Below are positions 17,578 to 27,345 of a DNA stretch of 43,564 nt, in pieces (within the stretch, counting starts at the first letter, position 1; the number at the start of each line of letters is the position of its first letter). Position numbers and translations under genes: made by a program. The DNA comes from Clostridia bacterium (GTDB taxonomy: Bacteria; Bacillota; Sulfobacillia; SLMV01). Under the pieces are notes generated by a model. It saw nothing but the letters and a program-made list of their open reading frames with translations. It was not told the origin of the DNA and searched no databases. The stretch is from assembly GCA_003551365.1 (NCBI GenBank), contig PUMM01000184.1:1-43564 (forward strand), read 5' to 3'.

Positions 17578-17591
17578 CTACCGGCCGGTAG
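17578..17591. promoter_or_regulatory. 14-bp perfect palindrome in a divergent intergenic region (possible operator)
   Basis: CTACCGGCCGGTAG. Confidence 0.35.
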
Positions 17592-17664
17592 CAGCAGGAT
17601 CTGATGGGAAGGGCGACGAATACCTTGCCGTCTGGGATTGAACGACCGGCGGAAGGGAGGCGAC

Positions 17665-18816
17665 ATGCGAGGCAGAAATGCAATCATCAATGTCACCCTG
17701 CTGATCATCGCCATCATCGCAGTGACAATGGTCGGGTCGATGCCAGAAGAGTCGGACCTGAAGCACATCACGGCGGCGGAGCGCACGGCGCCGGAGGAAA
17801 TCAACCTGGTGGCGATCCAGCTGCGGGCCACCGAGGATCTGTTCACCTCACCGGAGACATTCGAGGCAGAGATACATGCACTGATGCAGAAGGCGGATGA
17901 GCACACCGATCTGGGCCCCGACACCCTGGTGGCATTTCCGGAAGACGTGGGTCTGCTGACGGTTCTCTTCAACCAGGGAGATACTCTCGCCGGGGCCGAG
18001 CACCTGGAAGACGCCATGGAGGGCGTGGTGCGGGATAACTTACTGCGAATAGGCTTCAACAAAATCCGTCATCGAGTGAGCTGGCCACGCGCCCTCTTTC
18101 TCACCTATCAGGAATCCATGGCCGAGGCCTATTTCTCCACTTTTTCCCGGGCAGCACGCGAGCATGAGGTGTATTTGGTGGCCGGCTCAGCAGCACTCTC
18201 CGACGCCACACTGGCACGTTTCGTTCCCGATGATGTCCCCGGAGCACCGGATCCAGAGAGAGCCCCGAACGCACGAGACGTGTACAATGTGAGTGTGGTG
18301 TTCGGCCCAGAGGGAGAGATCGTGGGCGTACAGCGCAAGGTGCGCATGATAGACCTGGAGGGGCCAGCCGGGCTGGATCTCTCCTCCGGCGGTCTGCAAC
18401 AGGTCGAACCCATACCCACCTCGCTGGGCGACCTGGGGGTGGCAGTGTGCCTGGACGCCTTCGTAGACGACGTTTTGGACCGTCTGGACGACGCAGACAT
18501 TCTGGTGCAGCCCAGTGCCAACCCCGGACCCTGGGAAACGTGGCAGCAGGAGGAATGGCTGCAGAGCAGCTGGACGGCCACCGCCCGCGACGAACGGTTC
18601 GCCTACGCCGTCAACCCCATGCTGACGGGTCAGGTCATCGACATCGAATTCTACGGACAGAGCGCCATCTTCTCCGCCGACCCGGCGCACGCTCCGGATC
18701 CCGGCGGCTATCTGGATCTGGGTGACCGGGCCGGTTTCGTGACCGTAGCCCCGGACGATGACGATCAGCACATACTACATGCCCGTCTCCCTCATCCCGC
18801 CCGCCTCGCCGAGTGA
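17665..18816 (+). CDS. Membrane-anchored carbon-nitrogen hydrolase (nitrilase superfamily)
   Basis: ATG 17665 after GGGAGG; N-terminal TM MRGRNAIINVTLLIIAIIAVTMVG; candidate Glu (LVAFPEDVG), Lys (VQRKVRMIDLEG), Cys (LGVAVCLDAF). Confidence 0.85.
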   Translation: MRGRNAIINVTLLIIAIIAVTMVGSMPEESDLKHITAAERTAPEEINLVAIQLRATEDLFTSPETFEAEIHALMQKADEHTDLGPDTLVAFPEDVGLLTVLFNQGDTLAGAEHLEDAMEGVVRDNLLRIGFNKIRHRVSWPRALFLTYQESMAEAYFSTFSRAAREHEVYLVAGSAALSDATLARFVPDDVPGAPDPERAPNARDVYNVSVVFGPEGEIVGVQRKVRMIDLEGPAGLDLSSGGLQQVEPIPTSLGDLGVAVCLDAFVDDVLDRLDDADILVQPSANPGPWETWQQEEWLQSSWTATARDERFAYAVNPMLTGQVIDIEFYGQSAIFSADPAHAPDPGGYLDLGDRAGFVTVAPDDDDQHILHARLPHPARLAE

Positions 18817-18953
18817 ACTACTGTATCCCGCCCTCGCCGGAAAATCCGGGACATCGGACGGGAGCCGGAGCGGAATACTGAGATCAGGTGATTATGCCGG
18901 TTGCGGCCCGCGGCCGTCCCGTTATCCCGCCGGCTGTGACAGGAGGGGATTGC

Positions 18954-21206
18954 GTGCCGGACCAACAACCTCCCGCCCCGCGATGGTGGCACAAACCGGG
19001 ACTCATGGCCCGCACTCTGCCGCTGGTAATCCTGGGTATCTTCGTCCTGCTCGGCGCCATCACCGCCTGGCATCTGGATCTGTGGTGGGAGCCTCAGCCC
19101 GAGCTGCGCGGATCGGTCGCGCATCTGCACTGGGAGGATTCCCACGGGCTGGTTGTGACCATCGATCACAAGGTATTTATGGTTCCTGCGGCGGGCGAAC
19201 AACTGGGGGAACCGGTCCTGCTGCATCGGGACTCAGAAGACCGGGTGCCGCCCGCCTGGCCACCGCACCTGCACTGCGACGGTGAAAACCAGACCCTCTA
19301 TCTGTTTCACCACGATCTGCACGACGGAGAGGACACCGGACGCATCGCCATCCGCCAGGTCAGCGGGGCGTTGTGGGAGGGGCGAGTTACGGATACCCGG
19401 CTGTTCATCGGCGGGCGCGCCATCGGGGTGCTGCCGGAGGCACTGGACCGCGGCACTCCTCTGCAGCCGCTCATCTTCACCCAGCAGCATCTGGACGTTC
19501 TCGTCGATGGGTGCCCCCGTCGCCTGCAGATCACGGCCGAGCCGACCGAAGACGGCCAGCACCAGTTCGCTCTGACTCCGGGGGGAGAGGCGGATGCCGC
19601 CCCCGATGGCACTGTCCTGGCTCCGGGATTTCGGCGCCTGATGATTGCAGATGGCGCCACTCTGTGGGTCCCGGTGCACTTTCCGCCCGACCAGTCCGAT
19701 CTTCTGCGGGAGATTGCGGCCGGTTCACTGCAGAGCCACATGGACACTGTGCACCTGCGGGAGCCTCCCTCGTGCCATCTGGTCCTCGATCCCGCCGGTG
19801 CCGACACCCCCGCAGCCATCGATGCCCATTTTCCCCAGGTCCACCACCTCAAAGGGCCGGAGGATATGCACCCGCTGAGCAGCACTGACCTGGCCCGGGA
19901 GACGGCCTCCGCGGCCCACACCGCTTTTTTGGCCGGCCGCGGAGCCACCCCGGCGAGCCATCCGCCCCAGCTACGCCATGGACTGCCGAACTACCTTGCC
20001 TGTGAACACCTGTACAGCGGCCTCGGTGATGCAGCGCGGGCCGAGCTGCACGCTCTTTATCTCCTCGACCCCACACTTTCCGCACGCATAGGTCTGCCGG
20101 AACAAAGCGGGAGAAATGCCGCCTATCTCGGGCAGCACATGACCGCCTATCTGGCCTCGTCCTTCGGCTCCGATCGCCTCCTGCAGTATGCGGGAAAAGA
20201 GCGGCCCCGCGCGTACCGGGCTGCGTGGGAAGGAGAGGACGCACTCACGAGAGAGTTCTTCGGCCACACGCAGCAGGAGATACTGCAGGCAGCGGTGACT
20301 CTGCCCCCGCAGGCTGCAGAACGCTACCCGGCCCGCCGGGAGATCACCCAGGCCGCCCCGCTGGAAGATGTCCAGCGGGGCGTGTCGCACTTCTCGCCGG
20401 ATGAGTCGGGTGAACGGGTGGTCGCCGCCGAGGCAATGGCCCAAGCACAGCAGCTGCTCATTCTGGGCGGGGAAACCGAGTACCCCGACACCGTTGTGCC
20501 CGGAGACGGTGATCTGCAGGACATCCGGGATCCCGAATGGCTGCCGGGCGGACAACGAGTGGTCTTCTCCGCCAAAACTGATCGGGGGCGCGAGCTGGTG
20601 GCAGTATCGGTGGATGACCCGGATAATCTCGACATCCTGGTCCCGGCCCCGGCCGCAGAAAACCCCACACAACCCGCCCCATCCCCCTGCGGGGAGATGA
20701 TTGCCTTCACCGCCCGGGTGGGCGGCGCTGCTCAGGTCAAACTGACCCACCTCTCCTCCGGGGAGACAACTGCGCTGACGGAGGAGCCCGTCGGGGCCGG
20801 GTGGCCCAGATGGTGTCCGGAGGGAGAGCGACTGGCCTACATCAGCTGGACAGAGATGCCCGGAGAACCCGACCAACTGGCCGTACTCAGACCGGAGACG
20901 AAAGAGGTGCAGTATAGAGATCTTTCCCCCTTCCGTATCCACCCTCGCTCCCGCCCGCAGTGGTCTGACAGGGATGAGCTTCTCGTTCCCGTCCGGATTC
21001 TGCAGTCCCGCACGGTGCTGCAGCTGAATCTGCAGAATGATGGGGCAGTACTGTGGGGAGGGGCGGAGTGGGCAGCGGAAGAGATCATCCCTCTACCCGA
21101 ACCGGAGCGATATCTCCTGTCGGTCCGCTCCCCCACGGGCCCGGGGGGAGAGGAGAGCGACCTGGAGCGACACCTCTATATCGTAACTCTGACCCCTGCA
21201 CGCTGA
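18954..21206 (+). CDS. N-terminally anchored protein with C-terminal TolB/PD40-type beta-propeller and a degenerate peptidase-MA-like middle region
   Basis: GTG 18954 after AGGAGGGG; TM LPLVILGIFVLLGAITAW; PD40-like motifs DPEWLPGGQRVVFSAKTDRGRELVAV, PSPCGEMIAFTARVGGAAQVKL, PRWCPEGERLAYISW. Confidence 0.75.
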   Translation: MPDQQPPAPRWWHKPGLMARTLPLVILGIFVLLGAITAWHLDLWWEPQPELRGSVAHLHWEDSHGLVVTIDHKVFMVPAAGEQLGEPVLLHRDSEDRVPPAWPPHLHCDGENQTLYLFHHDLHDGEDTGRIAIRQVSGALWEGRVTDTRLFIGGRAIGVLPEALDRGTPLQPLIFTQQHLDVLVDGCPRRLQITAEPTEDGQHQFALTPGGEADAAPDGTVLAPGFRRLMIADGATLWVPVHFPPDQSDLLREIAAGSLQSHMDTVHLREPPSCHLVLDPAGADTPAAIDAHFPQVHHLKGPEDMHPLSSTDLARETASAAHTAFLAGRGATPASHPPQLRHGLPNYLACEHLYSGLGDAARAELHALYLLDPTLSARIGLPEQSGRNAAYLGQHMTAYLASSFGSDRLLQYAGKERPRAYRAAWEGEDALTREFFGHTQQEILQAAVTLPPQAAERYPARREITQAAPLEDVQRGVSHFSPDESGERVVAAEAMAQAQQLLILGGETEYPDTVVPGDGDLQDIRDPEWLPGGQRVVFSAKTDRGRELVAVSVDDPDNLDILVPAPAAENPTQPAPSPCGEMIAFTARVGGAAQVKLTHLSSGETTALTEEPVGAGWPRWCPEGERLAYISWTEMPGEPDQLAVLRPETKEVQYRDLSPFRIHPRSRPQWSDRDELLVPVRILQSRTVLQLNLQNDGAVLWGGAEWAAEEIIPLPEPERYLLSVRSPTGPGGEESDLERHLYIVTLTPAR

Positions 21207-21329
21207 TCATCGCCATTGCAGTACACGACGCACATAGCTCCGCAGGAAAGGCGGGCCGGACTGTGGAAGTAGAATTCCGGCGGTCGGACACCGGCCGACC
21301 CCACGACAAACCCGCAATCGGGAAGCGAG

Positions 21330-24300
21330 TTGATACTCTTGCAGCAAGAAAACGCAGAGGTCATGGTCGGAGTGGATATAGGCGGCACCTTCACCGACTT
21401 CGCAGTTGTGACCGGATCACAGACCCTGTTCACCAAAGTACCGAGCACCCCGCACGATCCGGGAGCAGCAGTGATGCAGGGCCTCGAGAAGATTCACAGG
21501 GTCCACGGCATATCCCCAGAGGGCATAACCCGCATCGTGCAGGGAACCACCGTGTCCACCAACGCGGTGCTGGAGAAACGGGGTGCCCACACAGCACTCA
21601 TAACCAACCGCGGGTTCGAGGATGTCCTGGAGATCGGACGGCAGAACCGGTCCAATCTGCCGGGCGAATTTCCCATATATGATTTGCACCTGACCCGGCC
21701 CGATCCCCTGGTGTCCAGGAGACATCGCCTGGGTGTGCGCGGCCGGATCAGCAGAAACGGCGGGGAAATTGAACCGCTATCGGAGGACGACGTGCGCACT
21801 GCGGCCGATCGGGCGGTGGAGGCGGGGGCGGAGTCCGTGGCGGTGTGTTTTCTGGGCTCGTATCTCGACCCACAGCACGAGCAGCGCGCAGCGCAGATCA
21901 TACGCGAGCGCCACCCCCAGCTGGAAGTGACAGCCTCATGCGAGGTGCTCCCCGAGTTCCGGGAGTACGAGCGGACCAGCACCACTGTAATCAGCGCCTA
22001 TCTCAAGCCCGTACTCAAGCGCTACCTCACCCGCCTCGCTGACAGCCTGCGGGAGGTCGGCGTGCGCGCTCCGATGGGAGTGATGCAGTCCAACGGGGGA
22101 ATCACTACCCTCCTCGATGCCGGCGAGCGCGCCGCTCACACCGTGCTGTCGGGGCCGGCTGGCGGCGTGCAGGGGGCGAGATATACCGCAGCCGAGATCG
22201 AAGCCGAGACGGGGGGAAATCTCCTCACCCTGGACATAGGGGGAACCAGCACCGATCTGAGTCTGGTGGTGGATGGTTCTCCCGCCCGCACCAGCGAACG
22301 AAATGTGGGTGGGCATCCACTGCGCACCCCCATGGTTGACGTCAACACCATAGGCCGGGGAGGCGGCAGTGTGGTGCGCCTCGATCCCGCCGGTGGCCTG
22401 CAGGTGGGACCGGACAGCGCCGGCGCCGATCCGGGACCGGTCTGCTACGGGCGGGGCGGCGAACTGCCCACGTTGACCGATGCCCACCTGCTGCTCGGGC
22501 ATCTCAACCCGGAAACCAGGCTGGGGGAGGAGATTTCCCTGCATCACCGGGCCAGCCGGGAGGTCTTCGCGAGCCAGGTGGCCCGCCCCATGGGTCTGCC
22601 CCTGGAGGAGGCCGCCCAGGGCGCAGTCGACATCACCATTGCCGAGATGAAGCGGGCGGCCGGAGTAATATCCACTGACCGGGGGCACGACCCGCGCGAC
22701 TTCACTCTGGTGGCCTTCGGTGGGGCCGGTCCCATGTACGGCATGCGCCTGGCGCGCGAGATGGATATTCCCCGCGTCCTCATACCGCCCGGACCGGGAG
22801 TCCTCTCCGCCCTGGGCCTTCTCAGCTCCGATGTGCGGCACGATTTCGTCCAGTCCAATATCGCACCTCTGCGCAGCGCCGACCGCGACCAGCTGGAGCA
22901 GTCCTTCGCTGCTCTGCGCCGCGAGGCGGAGGGAGAGTTGACCGGAGCCGGATTCGAGCCGGAGGAGGTAACCTGCGACCTGTCACTGGATCTTCGCTAC
23001 CAGGGTCAGTCCTACGAGCTTGAGGTGGAGCTTGGCAGCTTCCGCCTGCACGAGGACGTGAGCTTCCCGGATCTCTTCGCCGGAGCCGAGGCGGCAGAGG
23101 AGCAGTTTCACTGCGAGCACGAGCGCACCTACGGTCACTCCGCGCCGGACGAGCCGGTGCAGCTGGTCAACCTGCGTCTGGCCGCGCGCGGCACAGTGCG
23201 CAAACCGGGAACTCCCAGACCGGAGGTGCGGGAGGACCATCGCCCCCGACCGGAAACCCATAGACCCGTGCATTTCTCCGGTGAGGGTTTTCTGGAAACC
23301 CCGGTATTTTCCCGCGCATCGCTCCCGGCCGGATCCCACCTGCAGGGGCCGGCAGTCATCGAGGAAGCCGTATCCACCACCCTGGTGCCTCCGGGCTTTT
23401 CTGTGCAGGTGGACCGGTCCGGAAACCTGCTGGCGACCGATGAGACCCCCGAGCGCGCTTCCGGCGGCGCGGAGGCAGCAGACAATGGTGTCGATCCGGT
23501 GACACTGCAGGTCCTGCGCCGGGCCTTCATAGCGGCCACAGAGGAAATGGGCATGACCCTGCGCCGCACGGGTTACTCCCCCAATATCAAAGAAAGAGAG
23601 GACTGCTCAACTGCTCTGTTCGATGCCAACTGCCGCATCATTGCCCAGGCTGATTATCCCATGCAGCCGGGACATCTCGGGGCCATGATATATTCCGTGC
23701 AGGAGGCGGTGCGGGCCTTTCCCGCGGGCTCTCTGCAGCCGGGAGACGTCATCATCCAGAACGACCCACACCGGGGCGGCAATCACCTGCCGGACATTAC
23801 CCTCATTACCCCGATATTCTACCGCGACAGGCTGCGGGGATTCGCTGCCAACCGCGCACATCACGCGGACGTAGGAGGTGCCGTGCCGGGAAGCATATAC
23901 GGCAAAAGCACCGAAATATACCAGGAGGGCTTCATAATTCCGCCCCTCAAGCTGTATGAGGCGGGGCGACCCAACCGGGCCATACTGGAGCTCCTGCGGG
24001 CCAATGTCCGCACTCCCGACGAGCGCACGGGCGACCTGCGGGCCCAGATGGCAGCCAACGAAAAGGGACGAAGCAGGATGCTGGCTCTGTACAGTCGGTA
24101 CGGAGAGGCTGTTCTGGAGGGAGCCACTGAGGAGCTGGTGCAGTACTCAGAGGCCCGCATGCGGCACGAGATAGAGCAGATCCCGGACGGCAGCTACTCC
24201 TTCTCCGACTGGATGGACGACGATGGAGTGACCGATGATCCGGTGGAGATTGCGGTAACCGTGACGGTGGAGGGATCGGACATAACGTTCGATTTCACGG

Positions 24301-25223
24301 GCAGCGCCGGGCAGACCCTCGGTCCCATCAACACCACGGAGGCCATAACTGCGGGCACCGTATTCTACACCCTGCGGTGTCTGACCGACCCCTCCATACC
24401 GCCCAATTCGGGCTGCTATGAGCCGGTCCGGGTCATCGCCCCGCGCGGGACGGTGGTGAATCCCGAACCGCCGGCCGCAGTGGTGGGCGGCAACCTGGAG
24501 ACGGCACAGAGGCTGGTGGATGTGCTCATCGGTGCCCTCAGTGGCGCAGTACCTGACCGGGTGGTGGCAGCCTGCAACGGACAGATGTGCAACGTGGGCC
24601 TGGGCGGCCCCGACCCGCGCGAAGGACATGAGGGACAGCGATACGCATACTACGAGACCATAGGCGGCGGCTTCGGGGCCCGCTTGAATCAGGATGGTAT
24701 CGACGGCATCCACTGTCACATGACCAACACCATGAATACTCCGGTGGAAGCCATCGAGGTTGCGTATCCATTCATAATAACCCACTACTCGCTGATTCCC
24801 GACTCCGGAGGCCCCGGGCGACAGCGGGGCGGCCTCGGCATCCGGCGCGACTACCAGATCCTCGATCATCACGCCACTTTCTCTCTACTGGCCGAGCGTC
24901 GCAAGACCCGACCGTACGGCATCTTCGGGGGCCGACAAGCCCGTTGTGGACGCGACATAATCGACCCGTGTACGGAGACCGCCGAGGTAATTCCCGGTAA
25001 ACACACCCTGCGGCTGACCCCGGGCCGCATCGTCAGTATACGCACCCCCGGAGGAGGAGGATACGGCGATCCACTGGAGCGGGACCCCCGACTGGTCCTG
25101 CGCGACGTGCTGCAAGGGCGGATTTCCCGCGCTCACGCCAGAGACGAATATGGAGTAGTCGTGGTGGATGATGAAGTGGATCAGGAGAAAACGACACAGC
25201 TGAGAGAGCAAATGATGGCATAG
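21330..25223 (+). CDS. Fused hydantoinase/oxoprolinase HyuA-HyuB protein (5-oxoprolinase-like)
   Basis: 1297 aa: VGVDIGGTFTDFAVVTGSQTLFTKVPSTPHDP (HyuA) through about residue 715, then DPVTLQVLRRAFIAATEEMGMTLRRTGYSPNIKEREDCSTALFD...QNDPHRGGNHLPDI (HyuB). Start is TTG 21330 or ATG 21363. Confidence 0.95.
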   Translation: MILLQQENAEVMVGVDIGGTFTDFAVVTGSQTLFTKVPSTPHDPGAAVMQGLEKIHRVHGISPEGITRIVQGTTVSTNAVLEKRGAHTALITNRGFEDVLEIGRQNRSNLPGEFPIYDLHLTRPDPLVSRRHRLGVRGRISRNGGEIEPLSEDDVRTAADRAVEAGAESVAVCFLGSYLDPQHEQRAAQIIRERHPQLEVTASCEVLPEFREYERTSTTVISAYLKPVLKRYLTRLADSLREVGVRAPMGVMQSNGGITTLLDAGERAAHTVLSGPAGGVQGARYTAAEIEAETGGNLLTLDIGGTSTDLSLVVDGSPARTSERNVGGHPLRTPMVDVNTIGRGGGSVVRLDPAGGLQVGPDSAGADPGPVCYGRGGELPTLTDAHLLLGHLNPETRLGEEISLHHRASREVFASQVARPMGLPLEEAAQGAVDITIAEMKRAAGVISTDRGHDPRDFTLVAFGGAGPMYGMRLAREMDIPRVLIPPGPGVLSALGLLSSDVRHDFVQSNIAPLRSADRDQLEQSFAALRREAEGELTGAGFEPEEVTCDLSLDLRYQGQSYELEVELGSFRLHEDVSFPDLFAGAEAAEEQFHCEHERTYGHSAPDEPVQLVNLRLAARGTVRKPGTPRPEVREDHRPRPETHRPVHFSGEGFLETPVFSRASLPAGSHLQGPAVIEEAVSTTLVPPGFSVQVDRSGNLLATDETPERASGGAEAADNGVDPVTLQVLRRAFIAATEEMGMTLRRTGYSPNIKEREDCSTALFDANCRIIAQADYPMQPGHLGAMIYSVQEAVRAFPAGSLQPGDVIIQNDPHRGGNHLPDITLITPIFYRDRLRGFAANRAHHADVGGAVPGSIYGKSTEIYQEGFIIPPLKLYEAGRPNRAILELLRANVRTPDERTGDLRAQMAANEKGRSRMLALYSRYGEAVLEGATEELVQYSEARMRHEIEQIPDGSYSFSDWMDDDGVTDDPVEIAVTVTVEGSDITFDFTGSAGQTLGPINTTEAITAGTVFYTLRCLTDPSIPPNSGCYEPVRVIAPRGTVVNPEPPAAVVGGNLETAQRLVDVLIGALSGAVPDRVVAACNGQMCNVGLGGPDPREGHEGQRYAYYETIGGGFGARLNQDGIDGIHCHMTNTMNTPVEAIEVAYPFIITHYSLIPDSGGPGRQRGGLGIRRDYQILDHHATFSLLAERRKTRPYGIFGGRQARCGRDIIDPCTETAEVIPGKHTLRLTPGRIVSIRTPGGGGYGDPLERDPRLVLRDVLQGRISRAHARDEYGVVVVDDEVDQEKTTQLREQMMA

Positions 25224-25292
25224 ACATGGCCCTGGAAAGTGCGGGGGCGGCTCACACCCACCGGCTAGCGCTCACCGGCAGTTAAGACAAAA

Positions 25293-25340
25293 GAGCCGCC
25301 GGCCCACTTCCCGGATCGCACGGCGGGGAGGCGGCGGCTC
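25293..25340. terminator. Hairpin followed by TTTT between the hydantoinase and amidohydrolase genes
   Basis: GAGCCGCCG (25293-25301) / CGGCGGCTC (25332-25340), then CAGTTTT. Confidence 0.55.
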
Positions 25341-25436
25341 CAGTTTTCGCACACTCCTCCCCACACCGACGGGCAGGAGATGCCCGCCGCCTGAGCCAAT
25401 AACTCATACAGGCCAAACGGGAAATGGGGGGCATTT

Positions 25437-26993
25437 ATGAGTTCACCCACACTGATTCTGCACAATGCCAGCATACTGACCATGGACCCGGAGGGAGATG
25501 AGCGGGCGACGGCACTGGCTGCAGAGGGAGACAGAATCGTCGCAGTGGGCGGCGAGGACGAGGTACTGCAACTGGCCGGACCGGAAACGGAGACAATCGA
25601 TCTCGCGGGCATGACGGTTCTCCCCGGATTCATAGACACGCACGTGCACTTTGTGGCAACCGGCATGCGCCTGCACCACATGATGGATCTGACGGGGTTG
25701 GGATCAGTGGATCAGCTGCTGCAGCAGGTCCGGTCCGAGGCGGAAGAGAAGGAGGCCGGCGCCTGGATCCTCGGCTGGGGTTTCGACCACTACGCACTTG
25801 CTGAGAAGCGCTATCCAACCCGCGCGGAACTGGACGCAGCCGCACCGGACAATCCGGTCTTTTTGCGGCGACGGGACGGACACTCATCGATCTTCAACTC
25901 GGCCGGGCTGCAGACCCTCAGGGTATCCACCGACACTCCCGGATACAATGTGGATGAGGCCGGGCATCCGACCGGCGTGCTGCAGGCCCGGGCCAATTCT
26001 GCGGCGAATGAGGAAATTGCGGAGCTTCTGCGCACGCCAGAAATGGGACGGGAGGCCTGCCTGGCTGCGGCCCGGGAGGCCGTCTCCGTTGGGATAACCA
26101 CCCTGCACGCCCTGACAGCGGGAGAACCGCAGGAATCCGAGGGGCAGGCCATCGCACTGTCGCGCGAGGATCTGCCGGTCCGCGTGGTGGAGTACTACCA
26201 GACGACCAATGTGGATGCTGTGCTGGATGCGGGACTGCCACGCATCGGCGGATGCATCCTCATCGACGGTTCTATCGGCTCACAGACCGCTGCCCTGCAG
26301 GAACCCTACAGTGATGATCCGAGCACCCGCGGCGTGCTGTACTTCGAGGGGGAGGAAATAGAGAAGTTCATGCACACCGCCCACTCTGCCGGTCTGCAGA
26401 TTGCCGTGCACGCCATCGGCGACCGGGCCATAGAGCAGGCCCTGACTGCATTCGAATCTGTGCTGGGGAATGAGCCGCAGCCGGAAAGATTCCGGCACCG
26501 CATAGAACACTTCCTCATCCCCACCGCAGACCAGATGGATCGGGCCCACCAGCTGGGCATAACTCCGGCCATGCAGCCGGCCTTTGAACACTTCTGGGGA
26601 GGCCCGGACGGGCTCTACGCCAGCCGGCTGGGTGAGCGGGTGCAGCGCACCAATCCCTTCCGGACCCTGCTGGACATGGGAGTGGTTGTGGGCGGAGGCT
26701 CCGACAGCCTGGTGACACCCATGAACCCACTGCTGGGCGTACACAGTGCGGTCAATCACCCCAACCCGGCTCACCGCCTATCGGTGCGGGAAGCAATAGG
26801 TCTTTTTACCCAAAATGGGGCTCACCAGGCCTTCGAAGAGGGGGACAAGGGATCAGTCAGCCCCGGCAAGCTGGCCGATATGGTGATCCTGAGTGACGAC
26901 CCCACTGCCGTTTCACCCGAAAACATCCGCGATGTGCAGGTGAAGGCCACGATCATCGGCGGCGAGTTCGTCTGGGGAAACGACGCAGAATAA
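25437..26993 (+). CDS. YtcJ-like amidohydrolase (amidohydrolase 3 family)
   Basis: MSSPTLILHNASILTMDPEGDERATALAAEGDRIVAVGGEDEVL...GMTVLPGFIDTHVHF...IAVHAIGDRAIEQALTAFE...GGGSDSLVTPMNPLLGVHSAV. Confidence 0.93.
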   Translation: MSSPTLILHNASILTMDPEGDERATALAAEGDRIVAVGGEDEVLQLAGPETETIDLAGMTVLPGFIDTHVHFVATGMRLHHMMDLTGLGSVDQLLQQVRSEAEEKEAGAWILGWGFDHYALAEKRYPTRAELDAAAPDNPVFLRRRDGHSSIFNSAGLQTLRVSTDTPGYNVDEAGHPTGVLQARANSAANEEIAELLRTPEMGREACLAAAREAVSVGITTLHALTAGEPQESEGQAIALSREDLPVRVVEYYQTTNVDAVLDAGLPRIGGCILIDGSIGSQTAALQEPYSDDPSTRGVLYFEGEEIEKFMHTAHSAGLQIAVHAIGDRAIEQALTAFESVLGNEPQPERFRHRIEHFLIPTADQMDRAHQLGITPAMQPAFEHFWGGPDGLYASRLGERVQRTNPFRTLLDMGVVVGGGSDSLVTPMNPLLGVHSAVNHPNPAHRLSVREAIGLFTQNGAHQAFEEGDKGSVSPGKLADMVILSDDPTAVSPENIRDVQVKATIIGGEFVWGNDAE

Positions 26994-27009
26994 CTCTGGT
27001 TCCAGGACC

Positions 27010-27030
27010 GGGGGCGGCACAGCCGCCCCC
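27010..27030. terminator. GC hairpin downstream of the YtcJ-like gene
   Basis: GGGGGCGGC-ACA-GCCGCCCCC perfect 9-bp stem. Confidence 0.6.
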
Positions 27031-27345
27031 GCATCTTCATACATCGGGCTGCAGATTCGTCTCTCCGACAGCAGCGCCCCGGGGCTTCTCTGCTGGCCTC
27101 AGTGCCCTCCCGTCTGCACCCGCTCGGGCCAAACCGTCGGCTCATGATCTCGGCCCTGCCCCATGGCCCAGACAGTGTCCAGCTGTCGTGCGGCACAGTG
27201 ATGGGTCCTGCCAGGTTCGGAGGCATGCCCAGTACACATATGGGCACGCCCCCCTGGATGAAGCAAAAAGTCAACAATGGAGCCCCCACAGAGCTCGGTG
27301 TAAGAAACTCCGATCATAAAAGACACACACCCAGCTGTGAGCCAT

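Noticed and set aside
27031-27345. Short ORFs in the roughly 315-bp gap between convergent genes (e.g. MGAPLLTFCFIQGGVPICVLGMPPNLAGP...)
   Set aside because: No recognisable domain, overlapping frames on both strands, no convincing RBS; could be a gene remnant but not supportable by eye.
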